A stretch of DNA of 64,000 bases from Asterionellopsis glacialis (lineage: Eukaryota; Bacillariophyta; Plagiogrammaphyceae; Rhaphoneidales; Asterionellopsidaceae). The stretch is taken from positions 2,338-66,337 of the forward strand of contig WKLE02000152.1 of NCBI GenBank assembly GCA_014885115.2, in the 5' to 3' direction. Under the pieces are notes generated by a model. The model made no database searches, had not been told where the DNA came from, and was given only the letters and a program-made list of their open reading frames with translations. Each line of letters begins with the position of its first letter. Position 1 is the stretch's first letter. Made by a program: the position numbers and the translations under genes. Below, in pieces: positions 1 to 10,400 of this stretch.

Positions 1-2186
1 TCATTTTCATCCATTTTTAGAAAAAACAATCGGCAATAATATTAAGCTTCAATCTGCCCCAGCACCAGAAGATTATGATGCTGCTACTAACAGTTTCCTT
101 GAAGTGCTCCTGACTGCTACTGATAGTGATGGTCTCTCGACAACAATTAGTCGGGTAATACATCCAAAAAAGGTACTTGTCCGTATTGAAGCTATACCAT
201 CAGGACTTGAGTTGATACTAGATGGATTGCGAATCAGTACTCCGATAACAGTAACTTCGTGGGAAAATCATTCACTCCAAGTGATTGCTCCTTTCCAGTT
301 TTTAGGTGACATACCCTACCATTGGAAATCATGGTCGGATGGAAAGGAAAAGAAGCACAATATCATAATCCCACCTTCAGCTAGTGAGATGCCGAAATAC
401 GTCGCAACCTTTGGAGTCTACACAGGCATTGACACTCCATCTGTTGCTCCCACTGCTGAACCACCTCGAGTAATAGGCTTATTGGAAGGAAAAAGAGAAT
501 ACCTTCTCAGCGGAGAACCAAAAGTTTTACCTGAGCATGGTTTGACTCTTACGCAGCAAACCAATGGTAATCTTGTCCTTACTCGGGGGAGTGATCTCAT
601 TTGGGAAACAGGTGTCAAAAGTTCACCAGGAAAATACTATACGTATATCAACGGAATAAGTAGGATGATGACAAAAAGAGGGACGCCCTCAAAGAGCGGA
701 GGAAATGTATGGGTCACACAAACAGATCAAAGTGAAGGAGATTATTTTCTTGGTCTAAAGCCAGACTATACAGTTTCAATCTACGGTGGAAAGCCAAATA
801 ATCCGGGGTTCGAGATTTGGAATTCCATCGGTGGAGTTATAGAGGCAGTGGAGCAGACTATATTTCCAATCGCGCCCCCTGCTACAAAATATCCTACTGC
901 TACTACTGCTATATTTTCTCCTTCCATTCCTTCAGGTGCCTCTAAAGAAGTGATTTATTTGCTGATGACCAAGCGAACCAAGATTTATAATGGTATGGAA
1001 GTCAATTCTACTCCCTATGGATATACATTCCGGCAATATTCAAATGGTCGTGTTGCTGTGTTTGAAGGGGACTATATGGTGTGGGACAGGGATGGAATAT
1101 ATGCTTATAAGGAGGGCGCTTGGTTCAGTAGTTTACAGGGAGAGTAAGTCTTATCCTTTGATTCTGCAAAGTATTTTTAAACCATACTTGTGTTTTCATC
1201 ATTGCATCTGTCATGTCCTTTGTAGCTGTAATTTCTTAGTCAAACAAGAGGTGAAATATAATTATTGGCCAACAAGATGGAAGACTGCGACTAGTTCCGA
1301 TCAAGATTGCTTTCTCGGGATTTTCGAAGGAGGGGAAGGTGTCATGAGTGTTGGAGTAATTGAGGGCGATCCCAACAATCCTGGTGATCTTTTGTGGAGC
1401 AATCCTTTAAAGGTGGAGCCTACTTTTTCACCCACTTTGAGTTCGTTACCAACACTATCTCCGAGTTTACTACCATCAGCTAAGCCAACTTCATCACCAA
1501 CGACAGTGCCAAGTTTGTCACCAACTCTCACCCCAAGCTCGTTGCCAACAAATGTGCCAAGTTTGCCGCCAACCATAAGCACTAGTGTGTTGCCGTCAGT
1601 AGAAGCTAGCTTGTCGCCAACCACAAACCCAAGTTTGTTACCATCCAAAAAGCATAGTGTTCCTCCAAGTACATATCATAGCGCCACGCCGACAACATTC
1701 AGAAGCACTTCATCAACAAAATTACCCACTCTCTCGCCGCCACCTTCTTTATCAGATTTTTTGGAATCTACACTTTCTTCTCCGTCACCTACTGTAAACC
1801 CTGTCCCCGTCACAAACAATATCCATCCATTCACACCAATGCCCCCCCCATCTTTACTACCTACCACTTCAAAACCGACTACTATCGGTGTTGGATCACC
1901 AAAGCCAACGAACAATCCCAACATGGTTAGTCCTGTCACTGACAGCAACCACGGAGTTCATACTTCGGAAAATCACAATGAATACGGAGGCGCCGCGGTA
2001 GCAACTCCTAACTTAGAATGGCAACCATCCGATAATATATTTGAAACAACCGATGAGAACGAAAGTGAAAACTCTAATATACCAGACGGTTTGATTATTG
2101 AGGTATCTAGAGGACACCAAAACTCAATATGTTACTGTTATGGCTGCTTGTTTGGATTTATTGAAGTTATTTTTCTTGTATTGTAA
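1..2186 (+). CDS. PQQ-type sugar dehydrogenase C-terminus fused to two lectin-like repeats and a Ser/Pro/Thr-rich tail (5' partial)
   Basis: The frame is open from base 2, so the gene begins before the window. Exons are 1-1143 and 1226-2186, with a GTAAGT donor. The first residues (HFHPFLE, then PAPEDYDAATNSF and LTATDSDGL) match the region after the beta-propeller in PQQ-dependent glucose/sorbosone dehydrogenases, and YHWKSWSDG fits their C-terminal beta domain. Two repeats resembling bulb-type lectin domains follow, at about 470-835 and 940-1410. Each ends in a near-identical element (GKPNNPGFEIWNS and GDPNNPGDLLWSN). The intron cuts the second repeat. A low-complexity PSLSPT/PSLLPS tail runs to about 1900, as in many diatom cell-surface proteins. 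The end is hydrophobic and Cys-rich, either a membrane anchor or read-through of an unspliced intron starting near 2102 (GTATCT). I infer a secreted or surface sugar-oxidising or sugar-binding protein. The catalytic propeller is not in view. Confidence 0.7.
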
Positions 2187-2834
2187 ATTAGAAATAGATT
2201 TTCAGTTTTTGCTTTTATGAAATATCGGATAGTATGCAAAGTATCTAAATGAAATTGTTACAACATGGGAAATAAAATAGATACGTCATGTAATACACAT
2301 TAGCTATTGGTGCCCCGGGGGTACTTAGTGGTTTAGGATTTTATAATGGCCAGATTAAAGTGTTTACATGGGTAGCAGTTCAATACTGACTTTATCAAGT
2401 TGATCGTTGTGAATGATGTGAATGATTTCGACGGGTTCGAGCATTTTCTCCAGATGACGAAGAACAAGTTGTTGAATTGAATTTCATTACAGTATCCATG
2501 TGCTCGTACTGAAGGGTTAAAAATACCCCATGACTGGTTTGATTTCCACCAGAAGCGGGAAAAAGGTCAAACCTTTGTATATGATCCTCAAATGGGAGGG
2601 CAATCAGCTATTAAGGATTGCATAAATTTTTGAGATTCGGTCATGTACTGCAAAGCCAAATCCGCTGGTGTAACCGCAGTGTTCCCTTTAACAAAAAATG
2701 GTGCCAATATTAGAAGTCGTTTCCAAGTGGAAACATAAAATCGCGACAAAAAGAGCTGAAATTTTTTTTTTAAATATGTAGTAGATTAACTTTTTGGAAC
2801 CAATGCACATTTGTATCCTGAGCAACACAGAGCA
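2187..2834. other. Intergenic region, no gene recognised
   Basis: This lies between the 3' ends of the dehydrogenase-lectin gene and the convergent sugar transporter. There is an open stretch of about 45 codons on the plus strand near 2496-2630 that reads like protein, but no frame joins it to anything. I treat it as chance or a decayed fragment. A T-run at 2762-2771 lies beyond the transporter stop. Confidence 0.4.
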
Positions 2835-4693
2835 CTACGACATTGTGCCAACAACAGTAGCATCTTGAAGTGCTTCCGGAGGAATATCACGAGCTGTTGG
2901 AGGCGTAAACGTCCGTGGAGTAATTTCAACTGTTGCCTCTCTAACTTCTCTTTCTCGAAAGAGCTTTTCTTCAGTTTCCAGAATAGACGTATCTCCGGTG
3001 ATTTCAGCAAAATAGATGGACATGTCTTCTAATGATCGACCCTTTGTCTCTGGCACACAGTAGTACACAAAAAGGAGCACCAGGCAAGCAATCATGCCCA
3101 ATAAGAAGAAAAATCCTGCCCAGGTCATCGCTTTTGCCGTAGAAAGGAAAGTCGATGCCATGAGCGTTGCTGTAACTCGATTCATAAAGGACGAAAGACT
3201 AATTGCCTTTGCACGAATACAAGTTGGGAATACTTCCGCAGGAACAAGCCACCCCCCGGGTCCCATTCCAAGGGCGAAAAATGCCATGTAAAGCGACAGG
3301 CCAAATACTGCAAAGGAAGCGGAGTAGGACGACCCATAAAAATTGATCGACATAACCAAGCACGAGCCAGCAATTCCACAGAGAGATATAAAAAAGAGAG
3401 GTCTTCTTCCTTTCAAATCCAAAAGTTTCCCGGCGATTATGATACAAACCAGTTTCACAACACCAATAAACATGAGAACTGCCGACTGCGCGTCCCGACT
3501 TCTGATTCCAGTTTCGTCAAGAATGTATACTAAAAAGTACTGAATCGCATCAATACCAACAGCTTGCTGTGAAATTGCAATGCCTAAACCAACAAAAAGA
3601 ATCCTTTTAAAAGCTGGAGTAGGGAACAGAATAACATCCCAACCAACATTTTGCTCTGCCATAATTTCCCGCCTGACGGCTTCTTTGATATCGTCAATGA
3701 CCGGTTCGATATCATATCCCTCAGGATATATTTTAGCTAAGACTCGTCTCGCTTCATTCTCTCGATCATTGACTACTAACCATCGGGGTGTTTCAGGCAT
3801 GATGAAACTTGAAAGGAAGATCATAAGTGCAGGCATGAAAATCCCACATCCAAACATGTACCTCCATGCTGTCTCATCAGGAACACCAGAAAAGATCATT
3901 CCTGTAGAAAATCCAAAGACAATCCCAAGTTGCAGAGCAATTTCTGCCCATGTTACAAGCTCTCCACGATGGGCCGCAGGCGACATTTCAGATATGTAAA
4001 GTGGATCAATCGCCAATCCAACTCCAACGGCAAGACCAACAAAGACTCGACCAAACATGAGTACCATATATGATTGTGCAATGCTTTGGATGCCACTCCC
4101 GATGATGAAGGAAAAGGCTGCAATCAAGAAAGTTTTCCGACGACCAAATTGATCAGTAAAATGTTGTGAAGAGAGTGCACCAAACATTGCAAATAGATTA
4201 ATTGCGCCGACAAAGATTTCAAGCTGAATATCGGTTAATTCAAGATCACTTTGCACAAGAGGTGCAGCATTGCTACAAGGCCAAAACGACATGTCATCAA
4301 CAAAAAGGGTAAGTTTCCAGCAAGCGAACGTAGTACTTCGTAAAGACATACACATTGAATGACTTACGTGTTGACACCAATGTCATATCCCAAGTTACAA
4401 CTATTGAGAGCCGCACAAAGTGCATAGAGATATGTGGATTTTGTGATGCTAACGGGAATATTGCCCAAGTCCCCATGATGCTCTCCCTCATGAGTTTGAC
4501 GAAGTCGGGGCATATCAGGGTTTGGTAAATGATGACCAAGACCCGAATCACGTGGTGCTTCCTCCTCTTCGTCCGACGCATGTTCGCTACCGTAATCAAA
4601 ATCTAATTCAGGTCCTGTTATTGCCTTGCGTTCATCGTTCAGAGAGTAACCATCAGCAATAGTGTTTTCGTTCGGTCCCTTTTTTTCACCCAT
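2835..4693 (-). CDS. MFS sugar transporter (sugar porter family)
   Basis: Two exons on the minus strand, 4693-4368 and 4272-2835, join to give 587 aa. The splice restores GYDIGVNTNAAP, the family's first transmembrane helix, which otherwise ends at a stop. Sugar-porter signatures are present: DQFGRRKTF in loop 2-3, PETPRWL after helix 6, QQAVGIDAIQYF in helix 7, and PETKGRSLEDM after helix 12. About twelve hydrophobic segments are visible. The first ~85 residues are hydrophilic and acidic (a DEEEE run), a cytosolic N-terminal extension. The family moves hexoses or polyols, usually with protons. The substrate cannot be told from sequence, and plasma membrane or plastid envelope are both possible. 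The ATG is the first in frame. Confidence 0.9.
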
Positions 4694-5693
4694 GATTGAC
4701 CAGTATTAAAAGTTGCCAAGAAAACTCTATTATCCTTTGTGCCGTCTGATTCTCAACGTCAACGGTCTTCCTCTGACCGCAACACGCTACCAGGTGAGCA
4801 AGCTCCCTGTGTTCAACTTCCAAGAGGTCCTTACCGTACCTGGGTAGGACTACCTGAAGTGTCTTCAGCTGGTTTCTTGTTGTCCTTGTCGTCAGGCATG
4901 CAAGTACTTCTTGAAAGTGCTTCTTCAATGTCCTCTTTATGTCTTCATCCTTTCGCGTCTTAAGTCTTAAGTGTAAAACGGGGAATCCAGACATTTCGGG
5001 GTCTCCATCCGATTCAATAATTTTTCAACACTACCAGTTTTTCAGTCATTTTTTTTTCAATAAATAAGGTACGAGCACGGTACCAGGTACAAGTCCTCGT
5101 CCAGTAATGCACAGGAATTTCGGAATTATGGGTAAAGCAAAATGACCATGATTTAGATTCTGGGGGTCTACGTTTTAGGTAATGTATGTAGGGACAAACT
5201 CTACAGTGTTGGATTAGGAATAATATTATTTTGAATCATAATAATCTTAAAACGTGTACCGGTAAGGGAACTCAAGTTTTACATCTCTGTTTAAACACGT
5301 GCTATCACCGTCGAATTTTAAGTGAACTGAATGGTCCAGACGCACTTTGGCCTCATTTTTTGTCTCGCTGTTCCAAAGAGAAACCTTGTTTGGAATATGA
5401 TTTAAATTTACCATTTTTCTGCCTTATTTTATTTTTCAAGTCGGGACCCTACCGCTGTTAGGACCACACATGAGAAGGCTGTTGATTATACATGTAGGAC
5501 TACAGCTAGCTCACAGTCCCGCATCTCATTGTTCAGAGTTATTCATCTTAAAGCAAGCTTAGAAACACAGATGATAGGCCGTTTTTCAACGAGAGTTCTA
5601 AACATGAAAAAACAGTATAGTCGTACTCTAGAAAGGTCTATTTTTTTACCGATCCTACTACACATTTGAAATGGAGAGGAAAGAGCTTGGGGA
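4694..5693. other. Upstream region of the sugar transporter; no gene recognised
   Basis: About 1 kb between the transporter start and the 3' end of the NYN-domain gene (both minus strand). It holds TACCAGGTA at 5081-5089, TACCTGGGTA at 4837-4846, and GTAGGACTAC at 4844-4853 and 5494-5503. These belong to motif sets that recur upstream of other genes here. The short open frames look random. Confidence 0.5.
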
Positions 5694-6728
5694 TCATATG
5701 TTAACTGCATCAGGTCTACCATCTTGCACCCACTTGCTGTAATCTTCATTCCAACCGGGTAATCCCGATGAATCGATATCTGCAGTTTCCTGAGCTTTCC
5801 ATAGATCAAGCCGTGCTTCAATGTGATTCCACCACCAAGTGAACATCACTAGTGGCAGGAAGTCTGACTTTTTCTTAGGTGGCTTCCAAGGAGTTTGTAA
5901 AATTTCATAAAGATACTGTGCTTGAACACAACGATCTTGTGTAGTTTCTGGCCGACGGACCCAAGGTCGCGGCTTTTGATCTTCTAGAAAAATTCCGTCT
6001 GCTTTTGGATTTTGTCGCCATTGTTTCCAACTCTCACCCTCCAGCAGACCCGAGAAGAACAGAGAATCTACAATTCTCAGTTTTGATTCTTTTTCAACTC
6101 CTTCTTGTCGAATCATACTCATAACTTTCTTACACCTTTCCTTCAATCCCATATCACTCGTAACTACTAGTACACGTTTCCCTTCCTGTCTCACAAAGTA
6201 ATCAAGGTCCATGACAATCAAATCATCTGCGATAAGTTTCGTCCCTGCAAAACTCATGGCCATTCCAGATCGATAAAAGTTAGCTACAGATGGACCGTGG
6301 TCTACTTCGATGACAACTTGTTGTTCGAGGTTATTTTGCCGAGTCCACTGGGCTAACACGGCGCAAAGGTCATGGACGTCTGCTCGAGTAAAGCCTACCT
6401 TACCTCGAATGTTGTTCAGATCAAGAAGGATGAGGCCCGAATCTCCCAACCAATTTGACATATGTTTCCATTTTTCGTCAGTGCAAATATGCTTTCGACG
6501 TTTCTTTTGCTTTCGACCACCACGTTTATTTTTCTTCTTTTTGCGGGGTAGTTGTGCCTTTCTTAATTCACCGCGGATTTTCTCAGTAAGAGGCAAAAGA
6601 AGAGGCGACGATGACCCTCTTCTTGCTTGTACGGTCAACAGCAGTATGGAAGCAACAACCAATGATAAAAAGGCTACTGCTACACTTGGCAATTCTGTAG
6701 AAATCCTCTTGACTGTGTCTAACACCAT
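5694..6728 (-). CDS. Membrane-anchored NYN/PIN-like domain protein (putative ribonuclease)
   Basis: Single exon, 344 aa, with a clear ATG. A transmembrane helix at about residues 14-34 is followed by a very basic stretch (KKKKNKRGG and neighbours). A domain from about residue 90 to 230 has the layout of NYN/YacP-type nucleases: LILLDLNNIRG (first acidic strand), EVDHGPS, an acidic ADDLIVMDLDY segment, then VLVVTSDMGLKERC (strand with the conserved TSD). These acidic residues bind the metal in the family. I infer an RNA-cleaving enzyme facing one side of an internal membrane, perhaps ER or mitochondrion. The C-terminal ~100 residues (WKPPKKKSDFLP) match no domain I know. Similarity is to the fold motif only, so the activity is unproven. 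Confidence 0.6.
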   Translation of the reverse strand: MVLDTVKRISTELPSVAVAFLSLVVASILLLTVQARRGSSSPLLLPLTEKIRGELRKAQLPRKKKKNKRGGRKQKKRRKHICTDEKWKHMSNWLGDSGLILLDLNNIRGKVGFTRADVHDLCAVLAQWTRQNNLEQQVVIEVDHGPSVANFYRSGMAMSFAGTKLIADDLIVMDLDYFVRQEGKRVLVVTSDMGLKERCKKVMSMIRQEGVEKESKLRIVDSLFFSGLLEGESWKQWRQNPKADGIFLEDQKPRPWVRRPETTQDRCVQAQYLYEILQTPWKPPKKKSDFLPLVMFTWWWNHIEARLDLWKAQETADIDSSGLPGWNEDYSKWVQDGRPDAVNI

Positions 6729-7449
6729 ATTTTGGGTTGATCGGAATTTCGTAAATCAATGATTATTCTCTTCAATGGTCATGTCATCGGCAACATACTC
6801 ACCAGCACAAAACGAGAATCTCGAAATCATGATGTACTGTAATCGCACAACGCAAAGAACTTTTTCGAGTGAATCTTCCATGTTGTATTCCCTCCATCAC
6901 CCGTTCATGTGGACCAAAGACAGACTTTGAGAATTTTAAAATGTCATATGTATTTGACAATAATACTAAATTTATACGTTACGTGGGAAAGCATCAAGCA
7001 AACCTTACCTGGTATGTCTTTGTTGTCTCGCCTGTTCTTCTGTCCTCGAAGGTTGCCTCTGTCATCTTGCTTGGGAAGGGGGGCCAGAGCCATCAGACTT
7101 CCCAGTTGCCATATCTTCTCGCCTGCTCACAAATTTTTCTTCGGGAACGCCACCCGTTTTTTCTGAAGATCAAAACCCATCAGATAAGAAAGCCGTTCGT
7201 TGCGACAGCTACTTTTGCATCCAGCGACTTTCAGCTCATCGTCAATAATCTGAACAGTGAAATTCGTCAAGAATACAAGAAGCACCCAAAGATTATTCTT
7301 GTGCGAAAAAATCTAAAAAGTCTCTTTCGGCTTGTGATATTGAAGAGTTGTCTCCGTTAAACTCAGGAAGGAGCAAAACACCCTTTTAGCTGTATTGAAA
7401 CTCTTCTTCTGTTTCTATTTAGATTTTTTGATAGATTCTTTTATTAAAA
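6729..7449. promoter_or_regulatory. Divergent upstream region of the NYN-domain gene and RPA1
   Basis: About 720 bp between two divergent starts. It contains TACCTGGTA at 7006-7014, 278 bp upstream of the NYN gene ATG and 436 bp upstream of the RPA1 ATG. A 163-codon open frame here starts with GTG and resembles no known protein. Confidence 0.4.
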
Positions 7450-10400
7450 ATGGAACAGATTAATCTAGATATCACTGCTGTGCGGACAGAAGTCGAAAAC
7501 GTTCAATTCACGTGAGTAACATTGGGATGTCTTCAATCTATCTATCAGATGCCGGAGTGAGACGACAAACGCTAAACCAAAAACTTCTAACCTTTCTCAT
7601 TTCAAAATTCAATATTTTTTTCTATGTTTTCTAGTTTCTACAATGATGAAGATGTTCGCAGCCGTTCCGTTTGTGAAATTACTTCACCTGTCGCCTTGGA
7701 TGGATTGGGTACACCTCTTCCGCATGGTTTGTATGATCCAAGAATGGGACCTACGGATGATAGATCGCCGCCTTGTATTACTTGTGGATGTTTGTTTCAC
7801 AATTGTCCTGGTCATGCTGGTCATATCGAATTATGTGTACCTACGTACCATCCATTGTTGTTCCAACGTCTCTTGACTATGTTGAAAGTTAAGTGTTACA
7901 ACTGCCACCGATTTAGATTGGCACAGCAGGTTATTGAACGGTTTAAGATCAAGTTTGAACTTCTAGATCAGGGGCGTACAAAGGAGGCACTCGAGTTGGA
8001 TGAGGACATTGCAGATGCACTTTCTAAAGCTAGATTAGAATCCGGAAGCCTCTCGACGAAAGTATCGGAAATTGCTCAAATAGTTGGACAGACTCGGGAC
8101 CAAATATTGAGAGAAAAACGGCGACCAGAGGGTTATGACAAAAATGTTTGTGAAACGTCTGCAGAAAGACGCCTTAAGCGCGAACTTGTGAAAGAATTTA
8201 TTGCAAATTGTAACAAATCTCGCAAATGCGATCACTGCGGCGCTCATTCACCTCAAATTCGTCATGATGCCTCTAGTAAACTATTCCAACAACCTCTCCC
8301 CATTGCTAGTCGACGTGCCAACATTGCTGAGGGAATCGTTTTGAAATCAGCACTTTCGACCCCCGACCCCAGAGACGATGGTTATGATTCGGATGACACA
8401 CAAGAAGAAGAAGTTCCAACAGGAATGCAGGAAGATAACTCCCAGGGTGCTGCCCAATATATGCATGCCTTGGAGGTAGAAAAGCAAGCACAATTGACAT
8501 GGCTTTCAGAACCATACATATGTGATTGTCTTTTTGGTGGTGGTAGAGATGGGTGGAGAATTTTCTTTGTGAGAAGTGTTTGTGTTCCCCCTTCGCGATT
8601 TCGTCCACCCATGGTATTGGGTACCATGACTGTGGAGCACGCACAGAATTTCTATTTAAATAAAATGTTGACGCTGAACGATCGGATTAGAGAACTTGTG
8701 ACTCAGTCCGACGACGACAAAGCTCAGACGAGAGCTTACACCCAATGGATTGAATTGCAAACAACTGTTAATTGTTTCATGGATAGTTCCAAAGATCCCA
8801 GCGCTTCTGCCGCAAGTAATGCACCACCAGGTATTAAACAACTTTTGGAAAAGAAGGAAGGTATCTTTCGAAAGTAAGTATTTGACTGTTATTTCACGAA
8901 ATTTTTGTCTATATCTGATTGCATAGAAACCCTTACACATTGTTTCTCGCCAATATGTTAATGGTAGGCATATGATGGGTAAGCGAGTTAACTACGCATG
9001 CCGTTCAGTCATCTCACCAGATCCATACGTGGGAACCAATGAAATCGGTATTCCTCGTGTCTTTGCCGAAACGCTTACGTACCCAACCCCGGTTACGGCT
9101 TTGAACGTTGCTGAAATGCGAGAGTTGGTCAAGAGAGGAAAGAACCAATATCCTGGGGCTTGCTGGGTAGAATTTCCCGACGGACGTCGGGTGACTCTGG
9201 ATAAGATGGATGCCCACAAACGTGAGGCAATTGCTGCCCGGATGCTAGCAATTTGCAAAAACGGTGGTCCTCCGGTAACCGTTGGACGTCAATTAAGAAA
9301 TGGCGATATGATGCTTGTCAACCGTCAGGTATGTGGCCTAATATATTTCATGCTATAGCTGTTTGAACAATATCAATAGGAAGTGAACGAAATGCACCAA
9401 TATTTACGTTGAATATTATGACAACGAAGCTCGAACTCTTTAATCCAAATCTCTCAATGCTTCTGCTTTTCACCTGACCGATACCAATTTTTTTCTCTTT
9501 TTTAATCTTGCTCGCAGCCTACACTTCATAAACCAGGAATTATGGCACACTATGTTAGAATTTTACATAGTCCAACTCAGAAGACGATTCGTATGCATTA
9601 CGCAAACTGTAACACGTACAACGCTGATTTTGATGGTGATGAAATGAATTGCCATTTTCCACAAAGTGACCTTGCAAGGGCAGAAGCGAAGTTTATCGCA
9701 GCAACGGATTTGCAGTTTATTGTTCCAACAGATGGCTCGCCTTTACGAGGATTGATTCAGGACCATGTTGACAGTGGGGTCAAACTAACAGGAAAAGACA
9801 CTTACCTTGAGAAATGGGAGTACCAGCAGCTTCTGTTTGCGGCACTTACAGCTTTACCGGGCCTTGAAGTCATCAGATCGGACATGGACATGGAACTAGT
9901 ACCCCCTGCAATCCGCAAGCCTCGAGAACTCTGGACTGGAAAACAAGTCATTACAACCCTCTTGAATCATTTACGGAAAGGAAACGACAGCGACGGAAAG
10001 TTCACCGAGTTACCTGGTATTTCCACGGAAAGGAAAACCAAGACCCCCGGAACTGCTTTCGGCGAAGAGCAAGAGGAGCACTTGGTGCTGATTCGTGATG
10101 GTGAACTTTTGCGCGGTGTGCTTGACAAGGCTGCCTTTGGTGCGACCGACTTTTCATTGATTCATGCCGTGTATGAATCATACGGCCCGAACAAAGCTGG
10201 CCTGTTACTCAATGCTTTTGGAAGACTTTTCACAGCTCACTTACAATACTACTCGGGTCATTCCTGCCGAATGGAAGATCTTGTTTTGACACCGGAAGCT
10301 GATAGTGAGCGTCGGAATCTTGTGCAGCGTTCTTATAACATGGGTGCGCGTGCGGCCAAGGCTTGGGCAGACTCAGAAGGTGGAAAGGTGCAAATCGAAT

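Noticed and set aside
2496..2630. Protein-like open stretch of about 45 codons downstream of the dehydrogenase-lectin gene
   Set aside because: Too short, ends at a stop with no splice site that joins it to a gene, and no family is recognised.
6869..7360. 163-codon frame between the NYN gene and RPA1
   Set aside because: GTG start, random-looking composition, and it fills the divergent promoter region.
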